From: DASPKM01 sp036402175
GTDB lineage: Bacteria > Bacteroidota > Bacteroidia > Chitinophagales > Chitinophagaceae
DNA: 7,722 bases
Direction: 5' to 3'
Assembly (NCBI GenBank): GCA_036402175.1
Contig: DASWTK010000157.1
Location: 1 to 7,722, forward strand
A program made the translations under genes and the position numbers. This document shows positions 1 through 6,225 of this stretch, piece by piece. The stretch's first letter is position 1. Every line of letters begins with the position of its first letter. The notes under the pieces are model-generated. The model was not told the DNA's origin. It saw nothing but the letters and a program-made list of their open reading frames with translations, and did no database searches.

Positions 1-71
1 TGCGGAAACTAATTCACTTGCAATAAAACCACCAGGGCACGTCTTTTGATGGAATAACCCGGCTAAAATTC

Positions 72-899
72 ATGTTTATGAATATGAATTTAACGGATAC
101 AGCAGTAAGGAAATCCACAGTAATTTCAAGAGACACAACTCCCATTGCCTACGAAAAATCAGGCAAAGGCCCTAACCTTATCCTTGTAAACGGTGCTTTG
201 AGTTACCGTAAATCTAAAGGCGTAAAAGAGTTGGTGAACAAACTTGCCACCGATTTCACTGTAACGTCTTACGACAGACGCGGTCGAGGGGAAAGCGGTG
301 ATACAAAACCTTATCGTGTTGAAAAGGAAATTCAGGACATAGAAGCACTGATTGATGAATTGGGCGGAAGTGCCTATCTGTTTGGCGTTTCTTCCGGTGC
401 TGCTCTCGCACTTCTTGCTGCAAAAAATCCCGGGCAGGACAAAATTTCAAAACTCGCGCTTTATGAGCCACCATTTGGTTTTGCCAGTGTAATGGGGCAA
501 AAGGAATACGATGACGAGAAAAAGAAAATAAATGAATTTGTAAATGCAGGCAAACCCGGTGATGCGATCACTGTCTTTTTTCAAAGTCTGGGTACACCAC
601 CCGAACAGATTGAAGCAATGAAAAAATCACCCGACTGGAAAGAAATGGAATCCGTGGGCCATACCCTTGTGTATGATTTTGAAATTTTGGGAGATGGAAA
701 TATTCCAGTAGATCTTGCAAAAAACGTGTACGTACCCACCCTTATCATGGATGGCGAAAAAAGTTTCGACTTCATGCACACAACCGCTGATACGCTTGTT
801 AAAACAATTCCAAACGCGAAGCGTAAAACCCTCAAAAATCAAACACACGAATTATCACCAGATGTGATTGCTCCGGTACTAAAGGAGTTTTTTGGTTGA
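72..899 (+). CDS. alpha/beta hydrolase fold protein
   Basis: This 275-residue protein has the alpha/beta hydrolase fold and is probably a soluble serine hydrolase (esterase or lyase type); the substrate cannot be read from the sequence. The motif YDRRGRGES at residues 67-75 is the conserved loop after strand 4. The nucleophile elbow GVSSG lies at 105-109, giving Ser107 as nucleophile. The likely catalytic acid is Asp227 in PTLIMDGEKS, and the likely base is His259 in NQTHELSP near the C-terminus. The triad is therefore intact and the length is typical. No signal peptide is seen, so it is probably cytoplasmic. An in-frame TAA at 24-26 with no ATG before 72 fixes the start to ATG 72 or the in-frame ATGs at 78 and 84. 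No strong Shine-Dalgarno is visible, as is common in Bacteroidota. It converges on mazF with 17 bases between the stop codons. The fold is clear; the specific function is unknown. Confidence 0.9.
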   Translation: MFMNMNLTDTAVRKSTVISRDTTPIAYEKSGKGPNLILVNGALSYRKSKGVKELVNKLATDFTVTSYDRRGRGESGDTKPYRVEKEIQDIEALIDELGGSAYLFGVSSGAALALLAAKNPGQDKISKLALYEPPFGFASVMGQKEYDDEKKKINEFVNAGKPGDAITVFFQSLGTPPEQIEAMKKSPDWKEMESVGHTLVYDFEILGDGNIPVDLAKNVYVPTLIMDGEKSFDFMHTTADTLVKTIPNAKRKTLKNQTHELSPDVIAPVLKEFFG

Positions 900-916
900 G
901 AATTGCGCCGTTTCTT

Positions 917-1231
917 TTACGAAAACATCGTTATCAGCACCTTTTTTACATTAGCTGCCGTTCCAGGATCCAGCTTGCGTTGCTTTATCTTTAGTCTCAA
1001 CTTATCCACCGCTCTGATCTGATCCAATACAATCTCCACTTCCCGCCCGGCAAACCGGGAAGCGACACGCGACGGATAACCTTTCAACTTATGAGTAAGG
1101 GGGGCAATCAAAACTGTATTCAGGTATTTATTTAAAACATCCGGCGATATTATCACCGCTGGCCTGACCTTATTAATTTCTGAACCTTGTGTGGGATTCA
1201 GGTCAACAATATAAACATCAAACTGCTTCAT
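917..1231 (-). CDS. mazF: MazF/PemK-family endoribonuclease toxin
   Basis: A 104-residue toxin of the MazF/PemK/CcdB-like barrel family. Characterised members cleave single-stranded RNA at short sequence motifs and halt growth when their antitoxin is lost. Family landmarks are visible: DVYIVDLNPTQGSE at residues 5-18, VRPAVIIS at 22-29, APLTH at 43-47, KGYPSRV at 50-56 and LDQIRAVDKLRL in the second half. Arg23 and Thr46 align with the catalytic Arg/Thr pair of studied MazF enzymes, so the toxin looks active. I chose the ATG at 1229-1231. It sits one base after the mazE stop (tggTAAtATG) and puts the first strand at the N-terminus; a longer form from 1258 would overlap mazE. This spacing implies translational coupling. 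It is the second gene of a two-gene operon, and the end converges on the hydrolase. The RNA target motif cannot be predicted. Confidence 0.93.
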   Translation of the reverse strand: MKQFDVYIVDLNPTQGSEINKVRPAVIISPDVLNKYLNTVLIAPLTHKLKGYPSRVASRFAGREVEIVLDQIRAVDKLRLKIKQRKLDPGTAANVKKVLITMFS

Positions 1232-1232
1232 A

Positions 1233-1694
1233 TTACCATTCCTTTTGATCAAACTCATTCCCTAATCCATCGAATAAATCTCCTTCAGGTATTGTCCCTT
1301 TATTTATAGCAGCTTTGAATTGTTTGTCCCATGTGGAAATATCTGTATTGACTCCTGCCGGTTTTACTTCAAAAATATAAATGACACCTTTCCCCGCATT
1401 AATCACAACATCGGCGTTTGGCGCAATTCCCGCAGCTTTGATCACGTCATTATTAAAAATCACACCCTTCGAGTTACCAACTTGCCTGATGCGGCTTGTA
1501 TAAGAAATTATCGGATCCTTATCAACCATCGACTTCTTCGCAGCCTTATAAATGTTTTCACGTCTGGCACTAACCCCTGGCAACCCGGAACCACCCTTTT
1601 GCTTAGATGCTGCAGCGCTGTTATGGGCCGAAGGTCTGGTCGATAATACTTTATTCTTCGTTGATTTTTTTGCCGTCTTAATCCGTATTGCCAT
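1233..1694 (-). CDS. mazE: MazE-like antitoxin, AbrB/SpoVT fold, with a basic N-terminal extension
   Basis: A 153-residue antitoxin of the AbrB/MazE/SpoVT type, located directly before mazF. Residues about 64-110 form the swapped-hairpin DNA-binding domain, with the diagnostic TSRIRQVGNSKGVIF followed by IKAAGIAPNADVVI. Residues about 119-153 (WDKQFKAAINKG, then an acidic stretch ending FDQKEW) resemble the flexible tail by which MazE proteins block the MazF active site. The first 55 residues are unusual: they are rich in Lys, Ser, Ala and Gly, look disordered, and are not part of the usual family length of about 80-100. An internal Met56 (start at 1529) would give a normal-length protein. 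I prefer 1694 because a good promoter and operator lie just upstream of it. MazE binds and neutralises MazF and, with it, represses the operon. Identity is firm; the start is less certain. Confidence 0.85.
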   Translation of the reverse strand: MAIRIKTAKKSTKNKVLSTRPSAHNSAAASKQKGGSGLPGVSARRENIYKAAKKSMVDKDPIISYTSRIRQVGNSKGVIFNNDVIKAAGIAPNADVVINAGKGVIYIFEVKPAGVNTDISTWDKQFKAAINKGTIPEGDLFDGLGNEFDQKEW

Positions 1695-1708
1695 AAATGG
1701 ACTTTGGA

Positions 1709-1740
1709 TAAAGTTATAACTTAGTTATAACATAAGCAAA
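1709..1740 (-). promoter_or_regulatory. putative mazEF promoter, Bacteroidota type
   Basis: On the minus strand, TTTG (plus 1737-1740) is followed 20 bases later by TAACTTTA (plus 1709-1716). This fits the Bacteroidota primary sigma consensus of a -33 TTTG and a -7 TAnnTTTG, with one mismatch in the last base. Transcription would start about 8-10 bases before the mazE ATG at 1694, giving a very short leader. That placement supports the long MazE start. Confidence 0.5.
1713..1731. promoter_or_regulatory. paired palindromic operator, probable MazE/MazEF binding site
   Basis: Two identical perfect 8-base palindromes, GTTATAAC, lie at 1713-1720 and 1724-1731 with a 3-base spacer, so their centres are 11 bases apart, about one helical turn. 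The pair overlaps the -7 element of the putative mazEF promoter. AbrB/MazE-type antitoxins bind as dimers to such sites and autorepress the operon, so this is the natural operator. The repeat is seen directly; the binding is inferred. Confidence 0.55.
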
Positions 1741-1930
1741 TCAAAAGCACTAAGCTTCGGATTTATTCCTCCAAAGCTTGCTTCAAATGCCTCTGAACTA
1801 CCAATACCACCCGTCGCAATTATGACTCCACATTAAAAAGGGTTTTAGCCAATCCTTCGCCAGGTCAATACCATATCTAGCTTGTCGTGAATAAAATTGG
1901 AATTGATATCTCCGACAGTTTGTCATTTGA
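1725..1930 (-). pseudogene. possible decayed coding remnant
   Basis: Two adjacent minus-strand reading frames look protein-like but are out of register. Plus 1843-1878 reads RYGIDLAKDWLK and continues to a stop at 1798-1800. A second frame, open from 1832 down to its stop at 1725-1727, contains SSEAFEASFGGINPK. Together they resemble the tail of some larger protein broken by one or more frameshifts. The layout is loosely like the C-terminal ends of peptidase-MA-like proteins, but I cannot name a family with confidence. No start and no intact domain exist. It ends inside the mazEF promoter region. Chance open reading is a real alternative. Confidence 0.25.
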
Positions 1931-1946
1931 TTAGAAAAAAGCTATC

Positions 1947-1990
1947 TAGAAGCTTAATAGAATCTTAGTAGAATCTATGTAGAACGAACA
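1947..1990. repeat. four-copy degenerate 11-base tandem repeat
   Basis: TAGAA recurs exactly every 11 bases at 1947, 1958, 1969 and 1980. The units are TAGAAGCTTAA, TAGAATCTTAG, TAGAATCTATG and TAGAACGAACA; the middle two match at 9 of 11 positions. Another TAGAA at 1932 is out of phase. The period is near one helical turn, as in arrays of protein-binding sites, but a short decaying satellite is equally possible. It lies in the gene-free stretch between mazEF and ssrA. Confidence 0.6.
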
Positions 1991-2066
1991 TATTGGCAGT
2001 TACGCCACTCGGGGTAATTAAAAGAAATGGTTGATGACTATTGACGAATCGTGTAGCCTTTACAAT

Positions 2067-2100
2067 AAAAAAACCCACCCTCGCTCAAGCAAAGGCGGGT
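2067..2100 (-). terminator. rho-independent terminator, probably for ssrA
   Basis: On the minus strand a GC-rich stem (plus 2073-2079 with 2094-2100, seven pairs including one G-U) is followed by seven U residues (plus 2067-2073). It is the first hairpin with a U-tract downstream of ssrA, about 155 bases past the tmRNA 3' end. No T-run follows on the plus strand, so it works in one direction only. It is also the first copy of the local hairpin repeat family. Confidence 0.6.
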
Positions 2101-2249
2101 AATAGTATCTAACAATAAAACAAACAGTGGACAGTACCCGCCTTCGCTGAAGCTTTGGCGGACGAAATTCTCTTGAACTTTGAATCAAACCAGTGGACAG
2201 CGTCCACCGTAGCCCATTATCGGCCCGCCTTCGCTAAGCTATGGCGGGC
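2073..2249. repeat. three dispersed copies of one GC-rich hairpin element
   Basis: Three related palindromic elements lie at 2073-2100, 2136-2163 and 2223-2249. Each follows the pattern (A/G)CCCGCC, then a conserved loop TCGCTnAAGC, then GGCGGG or a close variant. The third has a perfect 7-base stem, GCCCGCC with GGCGGGC. The first has one wobble pair, and the second keeps five core pairs. The loop sequence is conserved as well as the stem, so these are copies of one element, like REP-type palindromes, and not independent terminators. Only the first has a U-tract. Confidence 0.7.
2125..2207. repeat. 10-base direct repeat pair and a short perfect hairpin
   Basis: CAGTGGACAG occurs at 2125-2134 and again at 2191-2200, 66 bases apart, each preceded by AAAC or AAAC plus one base. 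The second copy forms a perfect hairpin, GTGGAC (2193-2198), loop AGC, GTCCAC (2202-2207). The two copies bracket the second GC-rich hairpin element. This suggests a small local duplication that included the hairpin repeat. Confidence 0.5.
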
Positions 2250-2252
2250 GGA

Positions 2253-2622
2253 GGTGGAGGTGGCGGGAATCGAACCCGCGTCCAAACATATTCTGCAAAA
2301 GCTTTCTACATGCTTATTTCCTTATTAATTGTCGGGATGAAGCAGGGAAGGAACAAACCAACCACATCCTTAGCTGAATAGTCTTAAGCAACCGGCACAG
2401 CCTGGGGTTGCAGCAGCCCGTTTTGTTTTGAGTCGGCGGTGATGCTGGTAACAGGCGAACCTGCAAACACGGCCCTAATGACTATCTAATCACTGATTAG
2501 GCAGCCATGGCATACTGAGTATTGCCATTTGATGTTCGAATATTCAGATTAACGTGCTAATTATCCAACGCACGGCATGCTTACACCTTCAAAGATCTAT
2601 GCTGTCAAAACCGGGCACCCCC
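2253..2622 (-). ncRNA. ssrA: transfer-messenger RNA (tmRNA)
   Basis: tmRNA rescues ribosomes stalled on broken mRNAs and tags the unfinished protein for proteolysis, working with SmpB. The 5' end is GGGGGUG (plus 2622 to 2616), followed by CCCGGTTTTGACAGC. The 3' end is a T-arm GCGGG-TTCGATT-CCCGC (plus 2279-2263) and acceptor strand CACCUCC (2262-2256). The two acceptor strands form seven pairs with a G-U wobble at the third pair, the alanine identity signal used by AlaRS. The conserved GCATGTAGAAAG before the T-arm is also present. The discriminator A and CC are encoded, but the next base is T, so the terminal A, and perhaps all of CCA, is added after transcription. Length is about 370 bases, normal for one-piece tmRNA. 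The internal tag frame is at 2526-2497. It is divergent from the mutS-like gene. Confidence 0.95.
2497..2526 (-). other. tmRNA proteolysis-tag reading frame
   Basis: Inside ssrA, nine codons starting at the resume codon GGC (plus 2524-2526) read GNTQYAMAA and end in TAA (2497-2499). The hydrophobic YAMAA end matches tags recognised by ClpXP-type proteases and follows the G-x-x-x-Y-A-(L/M)-A-A pattern of Bacteroidota tags. The stop codon lies in a palindrome (CTAATCA-G-TGATTAG) that forms the usual hairpin after the tag. The exact resume codon is inferred from the tag pattern. Confidence 0.85.
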
Positions 2623-2635
2623 GTTTTTTTGTTTC

Positions 2636-2670
2636 GGGTTTTGGGTTTTGGGTTTTGGGTTTTGGGTTTT
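2636..2670. repeat. five perfect tandem copies of GGGTTTT
   Basis: The heptamer GGGTTTT is repeated five times without error on the plus strand, flanked by a further TTTC and TTTTCC. It lies 14 bases upstream of the mature tmRNA 5' end, so it is either in the ssrA leader or between promoter and gene. Five G-tracts spaced by four T could form a G-quadruplex on this strand, with AAAACCC on the ssrA sense strand. Such short tandem arrays often vary in copy number by slippage. Confidence 0.9.
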
Positions 2671-2808
2671 CCAAAGTCGTAGCCCGTGAAACGTCGAAAC
2701 AGCCTGTAAAGATATAAAAATGGGGGGAGATGGGGTATTTAAGTGTCGTTAAATTCTTTGGGCAGTGAATGTTGGCGTCATTTAAAATGGAGTTCTTAGT
2801 TTCATGGC

Positions 2809-4704
2809 ATGGGAGCAGGTAGTCCATTGGAATTTTATTCAGAACGGATCAAAGAATTAGCTGGTAAAATACAGGTCAAAAAACAGCAATCGAACAGGGT
2901 TGCAATGGTCAGGCTTGTTATTGTGGTGATCGCGGCTATTATCATTTATATTGTTTGGGGAAGCGGTTGGGAATACGTTGTGGTTACGGCAGTGGTTGCG
3001 CTGGCGCTGTTTCTGCGATTGGTCTCCGTATCTGCAAAGCTGAAGGTGGAACTGGACAATCTTCAGACACTACATTTAATAAATACCCAGGAAATTCAAA
3101 TACTGAATGGCTCTTATTCGCATAGACCAGACGGGATACAATTTCAACCAGCACATCACCCCTACTCGCACGACCTTGATATTCTTGGCAAAGCCTCATT
3201 ATATCAATATATCAACCGCACTACATCTGAACAGGGAAATAATCTGATGGCTGTTTGGTTGCTTGAACCTGCTGGCGACATTACAATAGGCGAACGACAG
3301 GAAGCCTCAAAAGAATTGCTTGATGAACCGGAATGGCGGCAACAGTTGCATGCCCATGGAACTGCCAACCCACTTACCTTGGCAATTCAACGTTCTTTGT
3401 CTGCCTGGCTTGCCGAACCGCATCGATTCAGAAAAAACAAAACGTGGGGCTATTTACGTTATGTCCTCCCTGCAATCTGTTTATCGCTGCTATTACTCTA
3501 TATTTTCGATTTTATACAGCCCGGTCTTTTTTATCTGATGCTGCTGGTGTTCTTCGCAGTTTCAAGCTACATCAGCAAACTAATTACACCCCAATATCTT
3601 CAACTATCAAAACACATTCCCGAGTTCGAAACATTATCCCAAAGTCTAAAATGGGTTGAGTCAGGAAATTTTAAGGCGACACTGCTTCAGCGTCTTCAGG
3701 TTTTTAGTGGAGCTTTAAATCATAAAACAGGAAAATCCTTTCAGCCAGGTCATAACAGTGATCAATATTCGCCATCAACAAAACGCGGTTCCGAAGAAGT
3801 CAGTTCCCTGAAAAAAATTCTCGATCGCATGGACCTTAGATTGAACCCATTAGTTTTTATTCCACTTAATATTTTTCTCTTCTGGGATCTTCAGCAAGTA
3901 CTTCAACTGGAAGAATGGAAAGAACAGCATGAAGACAAAGTCAACGATTGGTTCGCCGCTGTTTCAGAAATGGAAGTGCTTTCTTCATTTGGAAACCTCG
4001 CCTTCAATCATCCCGGGTGGACATTTCCTGTCATTCAACCTGAATGGTTCAATCTTACCTGTCGCGAAGCTGCGCACCCGCTCATTCCACCAACAAAAAA
4101 TATCGCCAACAGTTTTGCAATGAAAGGCCATCCGCAAATGGCATTCATCACCGGTTCCAACATGGCAGGCAAAAGTACATTTCTGCGTACCATCGGCACC
4201 AACTTGGTGCTGGCACTGGCTGGCGCGCCCGTGAACGCCTCTTATTTTGAAACACCCGTTTTAAAAATTATGACCAGCATGCGCATTGCCGATAACCTGG
4301 AAGAAAGCGCTTCAACTTTTTATGCGGAGTTGCAGAAATTAAAAAGCATTATTGATGCGGTGAAGCGTTCGGCTGAAGTGGATCGGCCAGTTGAAGTAGA
4401 TCGCTCACCCAGAGTATTTATTCTACTCGATGAAATTCTCCGCGGCACTAACTCGCTCGACAGACATACCGGCTCTGAAGCCCTCATCAAGCAACTGATC
4501 AAGGACGATGCGGTTTGCATCATCGCTTCGCACGACCTGAGCCTTGCACAACTGGAAAATGAATACCCGGGCATCATTCACAATTACCATTTTGATGTTA
4601 CCATCGAAGGAAGTGAATTGAGTTTTGATTATAAACTCAAACAGGGAGTTTGCCGAACACTCAACGCAACCTTATTAATGAAGAAGATAGGAATTGAGTT
4701 GTGA
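2809..4704 (+). CDS. membrane-anchored MutS-family ATPase
   Basis: A 631-residue protein with a C-terminal MutS domain V ATPase but no mismatch-recognition domain. Hydrophobic segments at about 34-50, 56-72, 216-234 and 238-258 look like two transmembrane hairpins; a weaker one lies near 345-358. The ATPase has Walker A TGSNMAGKST (448-457), the MutS signature region ADNLEESASTFYAEL (494-508), Walker B VFILLDE (536-542) and the switch histidine in ASHD (His575). All key residues are intact. Proteins of this layout are widespread in Bacteroidota and are annotated as MutS-related, but their function is not established; it is not canonical MutS or MutS2. A hydrophilic insert at about 304-333 and a small EVDR duplication at 523-532 are local oddities. 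An in-frame TAG at 2797-2799 leaves ATG 2809 as the first start, and the PLEFYSERI start supports it. It stands alone, divergent from ssrA. Confidence 0.9.
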   Translation: MGAGSPLEFYSERIKELAGKIQVKKQQSNRVAMVRLVIVVIAAIIIYIVWGSGWEYVVVTAVVALALFLRLVSVSAKLKVELDNLQTLHLINTQEIQILNGSYSHRPDGIQFQPAHHPYSHDLDILGKASLYQYINRTTSEQGNNLMAVWLLEPAGDITIGERQEASKELLDEPEWRQQLHAHGTANPLTLAIQRSLSAWLAEPHRFRKNKTWGYLRYVLPAICLSLLLLYIFDFIQPGLFYLMLLVFFAVSSYISKLITPQYLQLSKHIPEFETLSQSLKWVESGNFKATLLQRLQVFSGALNHKTGKSFQPGHNSDQYSPSTKRGSEEVSSLKKILDRMDLRLNPLVFIPLNIFLFWDLQQVLQLEEWKEQHEDKVNDWFAAVSEMEVLSSFGNLAFNHPGWTFPVIQPEWFNLTCREAAHPLIPPTKNIANSFAMKGHPQMAFITGSNMAGKSTFLRTIGTNLVLALAGAPVNASYFETPVLKIMTSMRIADNLEESASTFYAELQKLKSIIDAVKRSAEVDRPVEVDRSPRVFILLDEILRGTNSLDRHTGSEALIKQLIKDDAVCIIASHDLSLAQLENEYPGIIHNYHFDVTIEGSELSFDYKLKQGVCRTLNATLLMKKIGIEL

Positions 4705-4775
4705 TAGGCATCCCTCGGCTCTAACCATATGGGATATCCGATTACGCAAGCCTGGTAATGACTGCGGCACCGATA

Positions 4776-4795
4776 GTTGATTTAATTAAATCAGC
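4776..4795. other. AT-rich palindrome between convergent genes
   Basis: TGATTTAATTAAATCA (4778-4793) is a perfect 16-base palindrome, extendable by one G-U and one G-C pair. It sits in the 102-base gap between the ends of the mutS-like gene and rseP. It could act as a weak bidirectional terminator, but it has little GC and no clear U-tract on either side. Nothing else is seen in this gap. Confidence 0.3.
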
Positions 4796-4806
4796 TCAAA
4801 AAATCC

Positions 4807-6156
4807 TTACTTAAACAGTCTGAATATATCCAGCCCCAGCGCATACGCCATCAATCCCAGCAACAGTATCATTCCCGCCATTTGAGCATACTCAATCACC
4901 TTTTCATTTGGCTTCTTACCTGTGATCATTTCTATGATCGTGAACAACGCATGGCCGCCATCAAGCGCGGGTATCGGCAAAATATTCATCAGTGCAAGCA
5001 CCAGTGAAAAGAACGCCGTCAACGCCCAAAAGTTCTGCCAGTCCCATTGTCCAGGAAACATCTTTCCAATACTGATCACACTTCCCAGCGATTCATTCGT
5101 ATTCACCTTGCCACTGAAAATAAGTTTCAACTGCAGCCAGTAAGATTCAAGTGTTTCAATACTACGGGTGAAACCTGCAGGTATGGCCTGAAGAAAATTA
5201 TAGCGGATCTCTTTGTATTCAAATACGGTCTTTGGATCAACGTTCGCAATTCCAATGGCGCCGGTTGCAGGTACTGTTAACTTATGCAAACTTGTATCCG
5301 CGCCGCGAAGCACAACTATGTCGAGCTCCTTGCCTTTGCTCTTTCTCACAGTCCGCTGGAATTCGTGGAAATATTCAACGGGCTGACCATTCACCGAAAC
5401 AACCTTATCTCCCTTGCGTAATCCCGACCGGTATGCAACTGCGGTATCCACCACATCATCAATGCGCACAAAAGGCATGCGCATATTTATAAAGTTGATG
5501 GTCTTGTATCTTATCAGCTTCCCGCCAAAATCATCCGGTATATTGATATTAACAGGTTGCCCCTGGCGCTCTACCTGCATAGTCTTCGCGCCGCTCAATA
5601 TCACTTTTAATGGGATCTTGTTAAAACGTTCAATGTATTCGCCATCTACACTCTTTATCATGTCGCCATCGCGAAGGCCGATGCTTTGCGCAAGTGAATC
5701 TGTTGCGATACCGTATTTAAATTGTGATGTAGGTACGTATTCCTCGCCCCAGTACCACAGCATCATGGCATAGATCAGAAAGCCAAGTATCAGGTTCACT
5801 ACTACCCCACCAACCATGATGATCAATCGCTGCCAGGCTGGCTTGCTGCGGAATTCGTACGACTTCGGCGGTTGCTTCATCGTTTCTTTGTCCATGCTCT
5901 CATCTATCATTCCTGATATCTTCACATAACCTCCGAAAGGTATCCATCCTATTCCCCATTCAGTTTCCCCGATCTTCTTTTTCCAGAGCGAAAACCATGG
6001 ATTAAAGAAAAGATAAAATTTCTCTACACGGCACTTGAACCATCGCGCGGGAAAGAAATGACCTAATTCGTGAAGGATTACTATGATGGAGAACGATAAA
6101 ACAAACTGCGCCGCCTTGACACCTGTTTCCGCCCAGTCTATTGCTAACAATACCAT
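4807..6156 (-). CDS. rseP: RseP-family site-2 intramembrane metalloprotease
   Basis: A 449-residue S2P-type protease of the inner membrane. In model bacteria RseP cuts anti-sigma factors and leftover signal peptides inside the membrane during envelope stress. The first transmembrane segment carries the zinc motif HELGH (29-33) in VILHELGHFFPARWF. The second metal site is LDGG (398-401) in NILPIPALDGGHALF. FGGYVKISGM (74-83) is the usual membrane-reentrant loop. Two PDZ domains lie between, roughly at 148-205 (LRDGDMIKSVDG) and 228-295 (LRKGDKVVSVNGQPV). Further transmembrane segments are near 111-135, 375-393 and 423-441. Length and layout are normal and all catalytic residues are present. 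It lies 69 bases downstream of dxr on the same strand, an order common in Bacteroidota, so co-transcription is likely. The specific substrate is unknown. Confidence 0.95.
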   Translation of the reverse strand: MVLLAIDWAETGVKAAQFVLSFSIIVILHELGHFFPARWFKCRVEKFYLFFNPWFSLWKKKIGETEWGIGWIPFGGYVKISGMIDESMDKETMKQPPKSYEFRSKPAWQRLIIMVGGVVVNLILGFLIYAMMLWYWGEEYVPTSQFKYGIATDSLAQSIGLRDGDMIKSVDGEYIERFNKIPLKVILSGAKTMQVERQGQPVNINIPDDFGGKLIRYKTINFINMRMPFVRIDDVVDTAVAYRSGLRKGDKVVSVNGQPVEYFHEFQRTVRKSKGKELDIVVLRGADTSLHKLTVPATGAIGIANVDPKTVFEYKEIRYNFLQAIPAGFTRSIETLESYWLQLKLIFSGKVNTNESLGSVISIGKMFPGQWDWQNFWALTAFFSLVLALMNILPIPALDGGHALFTIIEMITGKKPNEKVIEYAQMAGMILLLGLMAYALGLDIFRLFK

Positions 6157-6225
6157 ATTTATCGGGGTTTCAATACTCTAAACGCAAAAACAGCTTTACT
6201 ATTTCAGGATTTAAAAGTAGGGATT

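Noticed and set aside
1320..1646. Plus-strand open frame opposite mazE.
   Set aside because: It lies antisense to the antitoxin with no motif and no start signal; the MazE domain on the other strand accounts for the region.
2073..2249. A CRISPR array, because of repeated palindromes.
   Set aside because: There are only three copies, they differ in sequence, the spacing is irregular (63 and 87 bases) and no cas gene is present.
2671..2808. A promoter for ssrA or the mutS-like gene, for example TACGACTTTGG on the minus strand at 2671-2681.
   Set aside because: The spacing inside the -7 motif is wrong and there is no matching TTTG about 20 bases upstream, so I could not support a specific site.
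2597..2827. Minus-strand open frame with repeated PKTQNPKP residues.
   Set aside because: The repeats are just the GGGTTTT array read in one frame. The open frame runs into the 5' end of ssrA and overlaps the mutS-like start.
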